NCBI GenBank assembly: GCA_015257125.1
Contig: JABZKU010000010.1
Span: 1 to 64,000, forward strand
Origin: Prevotellaceae bacterium
GTDB lineage: Bacteria > Bacteroidota > Bacteroidia > Bacteroidales > Bacteroidaceae
Direction of reading: 5' to 3'
DNA length: 64,000 bases
Part shown: in pieces, positions 25,559 through 34,973 of the stretch
How positions within the stretch are numbered: position 1 is the first letter of the stretch
Layout of the letters: the number at the start of each line of letters is the position of its first letter
The notes under the pieces: generated by a model
Told to the model about the DNA's origin: nothing
Databases searched by the model: none
What the model saw: only the letters and a program-made list of their open reading frames with translations
Translations under genes and position numbers: made by a program

Positions 25559-28549
25559 ATGAACAAGACTCTACTTCTTTCGCTGGCTTTCGGGCTGAGC
25601 GCTGCGGGAGCCTTCGCGGCCGATGTGTTCACACCGCCGTTTGAGACCACGACGATCGAGGGCGGACAGTTTGCCGCCGGCACTCGCTGGTACACGCTGC
25701 AAATTTCGACCAATGGTTTCCACATCAGCAACCCCGGAAACGACGGCGCGATCCAGCTCGTGCGCACCACCACAGACCTCGACGACAAGGATCTTTGGTG
25801 TTTCGTCGGTACGCCCGAAACCGGCTACCGCATTTACAATAAGGCCACCGGAACGTCGAAGGTGCTCACCGCGCCCAAGACGATGGAAGGTCAGGCCGGC
25901 GGCGGTTCGCTCGTGACGCTCCGCGATGTGGCGGACGCTGCGACTTACGACGCGGATTGGAAATTCGAAATGAGCACCGATCTTGGTGCCGACAAACCTG
26001 CCGTTTACATGTATCCCTCGGGACAGCCCTCGCACAAGGTGAACAACCGCGATGCGCGCTTCTCCTTCTGGACGGGCGGTAAGGACCACGGCAGCAGCCT
26101 GCAAGTGCTCTTTGCCATGCAGCGCGTGCAGGTGAGCGTCGACAAGGGTACGATGACTACGCAAGGTTCGAGCACCTACAAAAACGCTTGGACGTCGACG
26201 CAAACGGCGCCCCAAGTGCGCCTCACGGCGGTGGCCAACAACATGCTGGCGAAGGACAATAACCTCTGGGCCTATGTGGGCAATAAGGTGTTGCCCAGCG
26301 ACTACACGCTGACGGCCGGTGCGGGTTATTCGATCCGCGGCTTCGAATTCGACGCCAAGAGCGCCGAGGCCGGCAAGCACCTCACGGTGGCAGCCGGTAA
26401 CAAGAGCTTCACCACGACTGAGACGGCGCAGCACATGAGTTGGACGGGCGACAACGACACGCCCGCGGCGAAGTTCACCCTCAGCGGTTCGAACAACGCG
26501 GCTTTGCTCACGGATTTCTACGTGACGGTGACGCGCCAGATCGCGAAACCCGAACCGCAGCAGAACGTGTTCGTGTACAACAACTCGACGTCGGTGACAT
26601 ACCGTATTCCTGCCATCACAACGGCGAAGAACGGAACGGTATTGGCCGTGACGGACTCGCGCCACACGGGAATGGGCGATATCGGCGCAGGCCGCATCGA
26701 TCTCTTCCTCTCGCGCTCTACGGATAACGGTGCCACGTGGTCGAACCCCGATGTGCTTCGTGACGCAAGCGGCAACGCCGTGGCGCAGGGTATCGGTAAG
26801 GACAACAACGTGAACGCCAACGACCGTCGCGATGCCGGTTACGGTGACGCGGCTATCGTGGCCGACCGCGAAAGTAATGATGTGATCCTGCTCAGTGCTT
26901 CGGGCCAAGTGGGCTTCTTCGGTTCTACGCGCAACACGCCCATCGCTGTGGCACGCTGGTATTCGCACGACAACGGTACGACGTGGACGCAGCCCGACGA
27001 TATTACCGACCAGATTTACTCGCTCTTCGACGGGGCCGACAAGTCGCCCCGCGGTAAGGTGGAATCGCTCTTCTTCGGTAGCGGTCGCATTGTACAGAGC
27101 CACCGTGTGAAGGTGGGTACCCACTACCGTCTCTATGCAGTGGTGGTTGGTCGCAACACTTCGCCCAACGTGCACGCTAACTGGGTGCTCTATTCCGACG
27201 ACTTCGGTAAGAACTGGAATGTGCTTGGCAAGGGAACGATCCCCGCTGTGCCCGAAAATGCTGACGAACCCAAGGCGGAAGAACTCCCCGACGGCTCTGT
27301 TTTGGTGAGCTCGCGTGTGGGTGGCGGTCGCTACTTCAACATCTATCGTTTCACCGATGTGAAAACCGGTGCCGGTAAGTGGGGCAACGTGGCTTACTCT
27401 CGTTTGAAGAAGGCTTCGAGCAACGCTTGCAACGGCGAAGTGATGGTTGTGCCTGTACAAAAGCGCGCCACCGGCGAGAAACTTTACCTCGCTTTGCAGT
27501 CGGTGCCCTTCGGTCCCAGCGGACGCACGAACGTGGGTATCAACTACAAGCCCCTCGCTGCCGCAACGGACTTCGATACGCCGGCTAACTTCTCGAACAA
27601 CTGGGAAGGTGCGCACGAGGCTTCGCGCATCGGTTCGGCTTACTCGACCATGACGTGGCAGAACGACAATACGCTCGGCTTCCTCTATGAAGAAGAAACC
27701 TTCCGCACAGCCGGACAGGGTGGTTACACGATCGTTTACAAGAACTATTCGATCGAGCAAATCACGGACAGCGTCTACACTTATGCGGCTGACAACAGCT
27801 GGACGGTGGCCGACGATCTTCGCACGAAGATGGTGGAGCACCGCGTTGCCGCGATCACTGCCGGTAAGTATGTCGGTCAGTACACCGCTGCCGCCGCTGC
27901 TGCCGCGAATGCCGCTGCTGCCACTTACAACGCGGCGCCTTCTGCTGAGGCTTATGAGCAGTTCAACGCGCAGATGGAGCAACTGCCCACCGTTGAAGTG
28001 GACTCGAAGAAACTCTATCGCTTGCGCAATGAGGGTTACCTCGGCACGCAGGGTGCGCTTTACCTCAAAGCGAACGTGGGCGGTACGGCTTACGAAGGCG
28101 CTGCCCTCGAAGAAACGGACGATGCGTTCTTCTTCGCTCTCCTTCCCGCGGGCAATCCCGGCGAATACGTCCTCTACAACGAAAAGACGAAGACTTATCT
28201 TCCCAAGTTCGGTGCCGACAACGTAACGCCTGCCCTCGTATCGGATGTGGCCAATGCCGGTGTGTTCACGCTGATCACGCGTCCCGACGGTCGCACGTCG
28301 CTTTCGGGTGTGAACTTCAGCGGTCGTAAGGCGGTTCACTTGGCGCGTGAAAAGAAGCTCGTGCCTTGGAACATCGACAGCGGTGCTTCTTTCTGGATGC
28401 TCGAAGAAACCGACAAACTCACTGCCGTGAAGAAGGCGGAAGGCCGCACGCAGGCTGAGGTTCGTCAGTTCGACCTCCAAGGTCGTCGCGCCAACGAGAA
28501 CACACGTGGTATCGTGGTGGGCGCCGACGGTAAGAAGTCGCTTCGCTAA
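25559..28549 (+). CDS. secreted exo-alpha-sialidase (BNR/Asp-box, GH33-like) with C-terminal sorting-like tail
   Basis: 996 residues. Signal peptide MNKTLLLSLAFGLSAAGAFA. Residues 21-330 form a beta-rich N-terminal region. The sialidase propeller spans about 335-735, with the VTYRIPAI motif (about 344-351, Arg of the FRIP box) and three Asp boxes: STDNGATW (about 384), SHDNGTTW (about 469) and SDDFGKNW (about 546). SAYSTMTW (about 694) fits the nucleophile Tyr region. An Ala-rich helix (about 780-795) leads to a C-terminal domain, and the end (RQFDLQGRRANENTRGIVV, then GKKSLR) resembles type IX secretion sorting tails. The enzyme would release terminal sialic acids from host glycans outside the cell. 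No nan catabolic genes are in the window. Confidence 0.9.
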   Translation: MNKTLLLSLAFGLSAAGAFAADVFTPPFETTTIEGGQFAAGTRWYTLQISTNGFHISNPGNDGAIQLVRTTTDLDDKDLWCFVGTPETGYRIYNKATGTSKVLTAPKTMEGQAGGGSLVTLRDVADAATYDADWKFEMSTDLGADKPAVYMYPSGQPSHKVNNRDARFSFWTGGKDHGSSLQVLFAMQRVQVSVDKGTMTTQGSSTYKNAWTSTQTAPQVRLTAVANNMLAKDNNLWAYVGNKVLPSDYTLTAGAGYSIRGFEFDAKSAEAGKHLTVAAGNKSFTTTETAQHMSWTGDNDTPAAKFTLSGSNNAALLTDFYVTVTRQIAKPEPQQNVFVYNNSTSVTYRIPAITTAKNGTVLAVTDSRHTGMGDIGAGRIDLFLSRSTDNGATWSNPDVLRDASGNAVAQGIGKDNNVNANDRRDAGYGDAAIVADRESNDVILLSASGQVGFFGSTRNTPIAVARWYSHDNGTTWTQPDDITDQIYSLFDGADKSPRGKVESLFFGSGRIVQSHRVKVGTHYRLYAVVVGRNTSPNVHANWVLYSDDFGKNWNVLGKGTIPAVPENADEPKAEELPDGSVLVSSRVGGGRYFNIYRFTDVKTGAGKWGNVAYSRLKKASSNACNGEVMVVPVQKRATGEKLYLALQSVPFGPSGRTNVGINYKPLAAATDFDTPANFSNNWEGAHEASRIGSAYSTMTWQNDNTLGFLYEEETFRTAGQGGYTIVYKNYSIEQITDSVYTYAADNSWTVADDLRTKMVEHRVAAITAGKYVGQYTAAAAAAANAAAATYNAAPSAEAYEQFNAQMEQLPTVEVDSKKLYRLRNEGYLGTQGALYLKANVGGTAYEGAALEETDDAFFFALLPAGNPGEYVLYNEKTKTYLPKFGADNVTPALVSDVANAGVFTLITRPDGRTSLSGVNFSGRKAVHLAREKKLVPWNIDSGASFWMLEETDKLTAVKKAEGRTQAEVRQFDLQGRRANENTRGIVVGADGKKSLR

Positions 28550-28650
28550 AGTCAGAAAGGCGATTCACGGCACTGCTTTTGCTTGAAGTCGTGCCGTGTT
28601 TCGCCCCACTTTTCCCCTTAAGATTTGACCCTATACCTCTTCTATATAAA

Positions 28651-28688
28651 GAGAGCGCTCTCCATTGCGGAGAGCGCTCTCTTTTGGT
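28651..28688 (+). terminator. terminator after the sialidase gene
   Basis: GAGAGCGCTCTCC (28651-28663) pairs perfectly with GGAGAGCGCTCTC (28669-28681), followed by TTTTGGTTT. The rest of the 28550-28888 gap shows no gene. Confidence 0.9.
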
Positions 28689-28888
28689 TTGTGGGAGTAG
28701 GGACGTTGGTGTGAATGAGGGCTACAGGAGTTCAACTTGTCCGCGGTGGTTGTGGCGCGCTGTGGGGCGGCCGGTGCGCCGCGGCGCAGGAGGGGAAAAT
28801 GCGGAGGGACTACCGCGGAAAGAGGAGGAGAACTGCTGAAGCGAAGAGGAATAGCTGCGTGCAGAAGGGCACAGCGGCGTCCCGCTGC

Positions 28889-30181
28889 TCAGATGGTGGG
28901 CGAAGGCGTGTAGTGGCGGAGTTGAATCTTGCGCACTTCGTTCTTGCGCGTCACCCACCAAGCCAAAATACCGTAGACCACCACGTGAATCCACAGGGCG
29001 ACGTATTCGGTTTGCACATCGGCCAGCGAAGCTCCCATCGTGTTGAGGCGCACAAAACCGTTGACGCCGAAGGTCGAGGGGATCAAATTGGCCAAAGTCT
29101 TCCAATACCAAGGAATGGCTGAGCCCGGCCAGCTCACCCCGCTGAGAAACAGCATCGGAACGGAGGTGAATACGGCGATCAAGATAATGCTTTCGCGACT
29201 CTTCGGTATCGCACTGATGGAGATGGCGAAGAAGACGCAGGCCAGCAGGAAGGGAAGGGCGAAAAGTGCGATGTCGAGCGCATGACCCACTTGCGGGAAG
29301 TGGAACAAATGCGGCACCACGCCCAGTTCGTAGGCCGTGACGGGAATGTAGATGACGAAGAACGCCGCTGCGCGCCCAAGTAGGTTGCGCAAAGCGCGTC
29401 GCGAGGCGTGGCGCAAGCGTGTGCGTCGCGGGTGGAACCATTGTTTCAAGCGTTCGGCGCGGGTGAGGCGGTGGCGCTCCTCCGATGCGGCGAGTTCCGC
29501 GTGGGCATCGAGCGTGAAGTCGTCGGCCGAGGGGAAGCGGTGCGTCTGTTCCATGCGTTCGCGGCGTGTGCCGGCTTCCATGCCCACACCGAGAATCATC
29601 GTTTGCTGAATGATGAGAATCAACACCGCCGGGAGGAGGAAGGAGGCGAAACCGCTTTGCGGATTGAAGAGCGCGATGTGCTCATATTCCAAGGGGTGCG
29701 CCGTGAGTTCGTCTTGTCGGTCGGTCGTGTTGCCGGCACGTTGTATCTTGATGCGTGCGTTCATTTCCAACGAAACGTCGGTGGCCGAGGCGAGAATGGC
29801 CTTATAATAGAGCATACCGCTCATGTCGCAGTAGACGCTGACGTGCGTTTGCTCCATCCGTGCCAACTTCTGGGCGAAATCTTCGGGGATGTAGACCACA
29901 CCATAGGCTTCGCGGCGCGCCACTGCGGCCTTGGCGGCTTCGAGCGAGGTGGCGTGTGCGGCGATGTGCACGTCGGGCGAGGCGTTGAGGCGGTTCAAAA
30001 AGTCGCGCGAAGTCGCATTGCCCGCTTTGTCCACCACGACCACCGGCACTTCGTGCACCGCTTCCGTGTTGTAGATCAGGGCGTAGACAATGGGGTAGAC
30101 GATTGGCACGATGACCATGAAGATGATCAAGGCGCCGTCGCCAAATATATCACGCAGCGCGTGTCTAAATGCTTTGTTCAT
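28889..30181 (-). CDS. ABC-2 type efflux permease (second of two)
   Basis: 430 residues. One N-terminal helix (about 15-36), a large periplasmic domain to about residue 175 (PVVVVDKAGNATSRDFLNRL), then a helix (about 180-200) and four to five further helices from about 265. This is the YhiH/YbhR-type ABC-2 permease fold. A charged cytoplasmic segment of about 65 residues (203-268, rich in Arg and Glu) follows the second helix; it is not an ATPase (no Walker A). The gene is last in the TolC-HlyD-permease-permease operon, 12 bp after the other permease gene. Confidence 0.85.
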   Translation of the reverse strand: MNKAFRHALRDIFGDGALIIFMVIVPIVYPIVYALIYNTEAVHEVPVVVVDKAGNATSRDFLNRLNASPDVHIAAHATSLEAAKAAVARREAYGVVYIPEDFAQKLARMEQTHVSVYCDMSGMLYYKAILASATDVSLEMNARIKIQRAGNTTDRQDELTAHPLEYEHIALFNPQSGFASFLLPAVLILIIQQTMILGVGMEAGTRRERMEQTHRFPSADDFTLDAHAELAASEERHRLTRAERLKQWFHPRRTRLRHASRRALRNLLGRAAAFFVIYIPVTAYELGVVPHLFHFPQVGHALDIALFALPFLLACVFFAISISAIPKSRESIILIAVFTSVPMLFLSGVSWPGSAIPWYWKTLANLIPSTFGVNGFVRLNTMGASLADVQTEYVALWIHVVVYGILAWWVTRKNEVRKIQLRHYTPSPTI

Positions 30182-30193
30182 GTCTCTGACTTT

Positions 30194-31345
30194 TTAGGGT
30201 ACATAGGCCGTTCGCTCCATGATGTGGCGGAAACGTCCCACAAAGAGTAGCGGCAGCAGGGCGAACACCACCAGCGCACCCACCAAAGGTGCCGCTGCGG
30301 TGAGCGAGAAGCCGTCGAGCGCGCAGTGCACATAGAGCAGATAATAGTAGCGCAGCGGGAAGAGGTACGACAGTCCGTGCAACACGGGATACATGGCCAT
30401 GGCCGGGAACGACATGCCGCAGATGCTGAACGAGATCACGCCCCACAACGAGGCGAAACTCAGCCCCAAACGCGGATTGGGCAGGGCGGAAATCATCAGA
30501 ACCCCCAAACCTTGAGAAGCCAATACCATCAAAACCAACAACATCAACATGGTCGGAATGCCGCAGTGGCAAGGAAATTTCAGCACGCCGTAGAGATACA
30601 GCCCGATGCAGACCCCCACGAGAGCGAAGATCACGAACTGTGCTGCGAGTTTGGCGTACAGTGCTTTGAAAGGTGAGCCGTTCGAGAGAATCAGGAGCGT
30701 ACGGCCGCCGCCTTCTTTGATCTCTTGTCCGATGGAGAACACCGTGATGAAGAAGATCATCAGCGAAAGCATGCCCGGCAACAGGACGTTCGAGAGGTAT
30801 ATATTATAATTGAGTACCGGGTTGCCGATGGCGTGTGCGTCGATCACAATCGGTTGCAGAAACGCCATGGCTTGTCCGTTGGTCGCGCCTTTGGCGAAGA
30901 GCACCGAGCGAGCGGCCGCGCCACCCATCAGCTCACTCATCGTGCGCATGTCCTTGTAGAGGAGCGAACCGGCCATCAGATAGGCGTTGTTCGTGTAGAA
31001 CGATACCTTCGGTGCCTCCTGTCGCAGGAGCTTGCGGGTCGTGCCCTCGGGAACATAATAGAAAGCATAGATTTCGCCGCGTCGCATCGCCGCGGTGGCC
31101 TCGGCGGGCGAAGCATAGCGCTCCACGATGCGCGTGTTTTGGAAGGCATCGAGGTTCGAAGCCAGCGAACGAGTGGTCACGCTGTTATCCATGTCGACCA
31201 TACCCACCGGCATTTCCGAGGGCAAACCTTCGTCCATCAGGGAAGTGAGCAGCCAGGTGCAAAACAGCGGCACCACGATCATACAGAAAAGGTAGATCGG
31301 ACGGGTGCAGATGCGTCGCAACTCGCGCAAAAAAACTTTTTTCAT
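30194..31345 (-). CDS. ABC-2 type efflux permease (first of two)
   Basis: 383 residues with the same plan as its neighbour: N-terminal helix (about 13-33), periplasmic domain (PVGMVDMDNSVTTRSLASNL onward) and a C-terminal bundle of about five helices with LPGMLSLMIFFITVFSIGQEI. Both permeases probably form a heterodimer that hands substrate to the HlyD-type adaptor and TolC channel encoded upstream. Neither protein carries a nucleotide-binding domain and none is encoded in the operon, so an ATPase encoded elsewhere would be needed. It lies 71 bp after the HlyD gene. Confidence 0.87.
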   Translation of the reverse strand: MKKVFLRELRRICTRPIYLFCMIVVPLFCTWLLTSLMDEGLPSEMPVGMVDMDNSVTTRSLASNLDAFQNTRIVERYASPAEATAAMRRGEIYAFYYVPEGTTRKLLRQEAPKVSFYTNNAYLMAGSLLYKDMRTMSELMGGAAARSVLFAKGATNGQAMAFLQPIVIDAHAIGNPVLNYNIYLSNVLLPGMLSLMIFFITVFSIGQEIKEGGGRTLLILSNGSPFKALYAKLAAQFVIFALVGVCIGLYLYGVLKFPCHCGIPTMLMLLVLMVLASQGLGVLMISALPNPRLGLSFASLWGVISFSICGMSFPAMAMYPVLHGLSYLFPLRYYYLLYVHCALDGFSLTAAAPLVGALVVFALLPLLFVGRFRHIMERTAYVP

Positions 31346-31416
31346 CGTTTATCGTCGTGAGAGGAAAACCTACGGGCGCGTACTTTGGGTTTAATGCGCG
31401 CCCTTGTTGTCGCGCC

Positions 31417-32397
31417 TCAGCGCAGCACCACCGTCATGCCGGGACGCAGTCCTTCGACGGCCTGTACCGGCTTGGCTTTCACGCGGAAGGTCTTCAAATC
31501 ATACTGACCCGTCGACTTCGAGGCGCGCCAAACGGCATAGGTGCCCACGTCTTTCAAGTTCGTGATGCGGAGTTTCACCGCCTTGTCGCCGAGTGCCGGG
31601 ATGAAGCCCTCCACTTCGCGACCGACGCGGAGCGAGTCGAGTTTGTCTTCGCGCACATTGAACGAGGCCCACATGCTGTCCATAATCGCCACGTTCATAA
31701 TCGGCGCACCGGTGCCCACCAATTCGCCGACCGTGGGGAAGATGTCCGTCACCTCGCCGTCGAGGGCGGCCACGAGCACCGTTTCTTTCAGATAGCTCTT
31801 CACTTCCTTGATGGCACCGCCGGCACGTGCCGTGAGGGCGGCAGCGGCTTGGCGGTCTTCCACCTGTGCACCGTTCATCGCCATGTCGTATTGCGATTTG
31901 GCGGCACGTTCCGTCGCAATCGCCGCATCGCGTTGCGCCGTGGCCTCATCAAGCTTCTGCGCCGTCACTACGCCTTCATCATAGAGGCGTTTCACGCGTG
32001 CATAACTCTTTTCCATTACTTCGCGACCGGCCTTGGCCTTCTGCCACATCTCGTAAGCGCCGCGTTTTTGCTCTTCGCGTGCGCCCTTGTCGGCTTTGCG
32101 GCTCTGTGCGGCGGCAGCATCTTCGGCTGCCACGGCTTGGGTGAGTTTGGCGTTCACTTCGGGCGCTTCGAGAATGGCCAGCACGTCGCCGGCCTTCACG
32201 CGTTGCCCCTCTTCGACCAGAATGCGCTTCACGCGGCCGGGCACTTTGCTCGACACGCGGTATTCCGTCACTTCCGTTTGGCCTTGAATCACTTCGGGCT
32301 GGGGACGCAGCGCATAGAAACCGCAGATGGCGGTGATGACGATTACTGCCACAATGAGCAGGATCGCGGGGATATAGTTGGGAGCTTGTTTCTTCAT
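31417..32397 (-). CDS. HlyD/EmrA-family periplasmic adaptor
   Basis: 326 residues. A single N-terminal helix (about 9-29) anchors it in the inner membrane. The lipoyl-like halves GRVKRILVEEGQRVKAGDVLAIL (about 54-76) and LVAALDGEVTDIFPTVGELVG (about 206-226) flank a long coiled-coil hairpin rich in Ala, Glu and Lys. This is the plan of YbhG/YhiI-type adaptors that link ABC-2 permeases to TolC. It lies between the TolC gene (114 bp upstream) and the permease genes in one minus-strand operon. Confidence 0.92.
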   Translation of the reverse strand: MKKQAPNYIPAILLIVAVIVITAICGFYALRPQPEVIQGQTEVTEYRVSSKVPGRVKRILVEEGQRVKAGDVLAILEAPEVNAKLTQAVAAEDAAAAQSRKADKGAREEQKRGAYEMWQKAKAGREVMEKSYARVKRLYDEGVVTAQKLDEATAQRDAAIATERAAKSQYDMAMNGAQVEDRQAAAALTARAGGAIKEVKSYLKETVLVAALDGEVTDIFPTVGELVGTGAPIMNVAIMDSMWASFNVREDKLDSLRVGREVEGFIPALGDKAVKLRITNLKDVGTYAVWRASKSTGQYDLKTFRVKAKPVQAVEGLRPGMTVVLR

Positions 32398-32511
32398 TGT
32401 TTCGGGATGCTGCTGTTCTACAGCAAATGGGGAGGATTTATGGAGATATGGACGTTCTGCTGTCGCAAGGCCGTGGGGCGATGGGCGAGCGGCGGGAACG
32501 CAGAATGAATG

Positions 32512-33999
32512 TTAGCGGCCGAGGGCTTTTTCGTAGATGGCGCGGGTGATCATGATGTCAATTTGCGCGTCGATCTTGTCGCTTTGTGCGGCCAACCAAG
32601 CGGTTTGTGCCGCCAGCAAGTCGGAGGTCGTCACCACGCCCTCCTTGAAACCCACACGCGCCATGCGCAGATTCTCTTCCGCGCGGCTTTGGCTTTTCTC
32701 GGTGAGGCCGAGTTTTTTCACCGCTTGGTTCACCGCCAGCGCCGTTTGGTTCACTTGCAACGTGATTTTCTCGCGCGCCTCTTGCAGTTGCAGGCCGGCC
32801 ACCGCCGCATCGGCCTTGGCGGCCGCTACTTTGTGCTTGCCTTCGCCCCATTCCCAGATGGGGACTTTCAGCAAGAGGCCGATACTCCAAGTGCCTTTCA
32901 GCTTTTTCTCGAAGCCGTTGAACATGCTCGGATAGGTCATGCCATATCCGCCCGTCAAGGCGAGGGTGGGGAGGAAGGCGGCGCGCTCTATTTTCACCTT
33001 CTCGCCGTAGATCGACTGCGCCAAGTCGAGTTGTCGCAGTTCGGGGCGCGCTCCCATGGCCGTGGCCACATCGGCCTTCACGCCGGCGGTGGAAGCGGGC
33101 AGATCGGTGAGCTGTTCGTCGGCGAGATGCACGGGTGCGTCGAGCGGCAGGCCGCAAAGTTGCGCCAAGAGCATGCGCGAGAGCGTCAAACCGTCTTCGG
33201 CGCGCGTCAGCGTCATCTCGGCTTTGTTCAGTTCCACGCTCACGGCGAGTGCATTGGAGCGGGTGGCCACGCCTTCTTTCACCATTTTCTGCACATCACT
33301 GTCCAAGTGCTGCAGCATGTCGCGGTAGGCCGTGGCCAATCGCGCCTTGTGCGTCAGACTCACCACCTGCCAGTAGGCTTTGTCCACACTGAGCACCACC
33401 TCTTGGCGGTCGGCGCGCAGTTTCTCGCCGGCCAAGGCTTCGGCATAGCCCGTGATGCGGTCGTAAGCGCGAATTTTCCCGCCCATGTAGAGCGGTTGGG
33501 TGAAGAGCACCGCACCGACGGCCACATTGCGCGTGTCGGTTTCGAAATTGCGTGCCAGTTTGCTGCCCGTCTCGTTGAGGCCCTGACGCAAGGCGCCGGT
33601 CGATTGCTGTGCGCGCTGCACCAGCGGAGCAAGGTCGGGATGAGCGGCCACGAACTGCCCAATGCGCTGCATCATCTCGGGCGAAAGATGGCCCACCAAC
33701 TGCGAACCGAGGTTGCCCAAGGCATTTTTCTGATCGGTCGAGAGGAGCGAGAGTTCGTCGCCCGTGTGGGCATAGGCGGCCACGCCCGATATTTTCGGAA
33801 GATAGTTGGTGCGCGCCGCGGCATGCACCTCTCGCGCCTTGTCGATGCCGAGTTGCGACATCTGCAACGTCTTGTTGTGGCGCAAAGCCAGCTGTCGGCA
33901 GCTGTCGAGCGTGAGCGCGCCTTCATCAGCGGCCGTCGAAGCCGTGGAAACCTGCGTGCCCAGCGCCAAAGCGATGAGGAAAATATATAGTTTTCTCAT
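32512..33999 (-). CDS. TolC-family outer-membrane channel
   Basis: 495 residues from the ATG at 33999 (MRKLYIFLIALALGTQVSTA signal peptide). LTLDSCRQLALRHNKTLQMS is the typical opening of the first outer-membrane efflux repeat, and residues 290-490 form the second. A long central segment (about 100-160, VGHLSPEMMQRIGQFVAAHP) is inserted relative to the shortest family members, a feature seen in other Bacteroidota TolC proteins. It leads the efflux operon. A frame extension to 34086 lacks signal-peptide character and overlaps the -7 element at 34033-34040. Confidence 0.92.
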   Translation of the reverse strand: MRKLYIFLIALALGTQVSTASTAADEGALTLDSCRQLALRHNKTLQMSQLGIDKAREVHAAARTNYLPKISGVAAYAHTGDELSLLSTDQKNALGNLGSQLVGHLSPEMMQRIGQFVAAHPDLAPLVQRAQQSTGALRQGLNETGSKLARNFETDTRNVAVGAVLFTQPLYMGGKIRAYDRITGYAEALAGEKLRADRQEVVLSVDKAYWQVVSLTHKARLATAYRDMLQHLDSDVQKMVKEGVATRSNALAVSVELNKAEMTLTRAEDGLTLSRMLLAQLCGLPLDAPVHLADEQLTDLPASTAGVKADVATAMGARPELRQLDLAQSIYGEKVKIERAAFLPTLALTGGYGMTYPSMFNGFEKKLKGTWSIGLLLKVPIWEWGEGKHKVAAAKADAAVAGLQLQEAREKITLQVNQTALAVNQAVKKLGLTEKSQSRAEENLRMARVGFKEGVVTTSDLLAAQTAWLAAQSDKIDAQIDIMITRAIYEKALGR

Positions 34000-34032
34000 A
34001 AGTGAATGAATGTTTGCTGATTGCTTCTGCTG

Positions 34033-34040
34033 CAAAGATA
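34033..34040 (-). promoter_or_regulatory. -7 element of the TolC-HlyD-permease operon
   Basis: Minus strand TATCTTTG fits TAnnTTTG, 33 bp before the ATG at 33999. The nearest TTTG upstream (34060-34057) is at a short 16-bp spacing. Confidence 0.5.
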
Positions 34041-34929
34041 GAGTTTTTGTTTTAGTCAAAGGCGTGAAAACCGAAAAATCGAACAATCTTTTCTGCTTTC
34101 GCTGAACTCGCTGCGTTTTTTGGGCGGCGTTCGGATATGTCGTTCGGGAATTGTGGGCGGTTTAGGGCTGATTTTCAGTTATGCAATCGGAGTTTGTATA
34201 AAGATGCCATCTCTTCTTCTCGTTTCTGCATAACGCTTGTTTATTCCTGCACAGTTCTCGGATTGCAGTGCGAGTGATTGGCAAAACTGCTCAATGAGAA
34301 ACGCTCACTTTTACGTCGGATGATCCGAAGGAGGGGGTGGACAATGAGGGGCTTGTGGTCAATGCGCGCCCACTCTCTCTCGCAGGTCAGCAAATCGGGC
34401 TCCCTTTTCTTGCCGATCGGTTCAGGTTTTACGGAAAAGTCTTGATTCTCAATGTGAAAATGCGCTCTTCCTTCTGCGGGTTGAGGCACGAACGCGGCCC
34501 AAACTCCCTCCCGCTCGTTGCTGCGCATGGGTTAAAGTGCGCACGACGACGGGTTGCGCTACCAACTTGTGTGAGGCCGATCGCTCGAAGGAAAGAGTAG
34601 GGGGTAGAGATGCGCATTTCTTTGTAAATGAGCGTTTTTTGGGGCCTTGTTGCCACCACTTTTCACGCGCTCAAGGCATCTCTCCGAGAAAAGCTGCGCA
34701 CTTTTTCGAAAAACAAGGGAGGTTTCGTGCAAAAGCCCACGCCTTTTGCGCGAAAGTCCACAGGTTTTGGGTGACGGCTGTCGACGGCCGATGAAAAAAC
34801 GGAGAGAGTGTGGATAAAATGCACAACACGTGGTAGCACGGTCGCGAGGGTGGATTTTCGCTCCGATGAAAATTGGTCGTTTCGCTCATTTATTGTATAT
34901 TTGCCACATAAGTTTGCACGCGCACGCCC
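34041..34929. other. non-coding divergent gap
   Basis: About 890 bp between divergent operons without a credible gene, tRNA or known RNA. The stretch 34700-34770 contains the words AAAGCCCAC and GAAAGTCCACAGG, similar to CTTGTGGACTTTC in the repeats near 12900 and 42770 and to GTGGACTTTTCGG and AAAGTCCACTG near 51330-51355, so it may belong to a dispersed intergenic family. Confidence 0.5.
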
Positions 34930-34937
34930 TATCTTTG
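34930..34937 (+). promoter_or_regulatory. -7 element for the DUF6057 gene
   Basis: TATCTTTG lies 37 bp before the ATG at 34974. A second match, TATATTTG, lies at 34896-34903. Neither has a TTTG at ideal spacing. Confidence 0.45.
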
Positions 34938-34973
34938 CGGAGAGAGCGCCGCGGGCGGATTCAAACCTACAAA

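Noticed and set aside
25571..28480. Minus-strand open frame of 969 codons opposite the sialidase gene
   Set aside because: Antisense shadow of a highly biased gene (many GGC, GTG, AAC codons); no recognisable domain, while the plus strand has signal peptide, FRIP and Asp boxes.
28722..29441. Minus-strand frame overlapping the end of the ABC-2 permease gene and the gap after it
   Set aside because: It uses a different frame over a clear permease gene and has no hydrophobic or motif content of its own.
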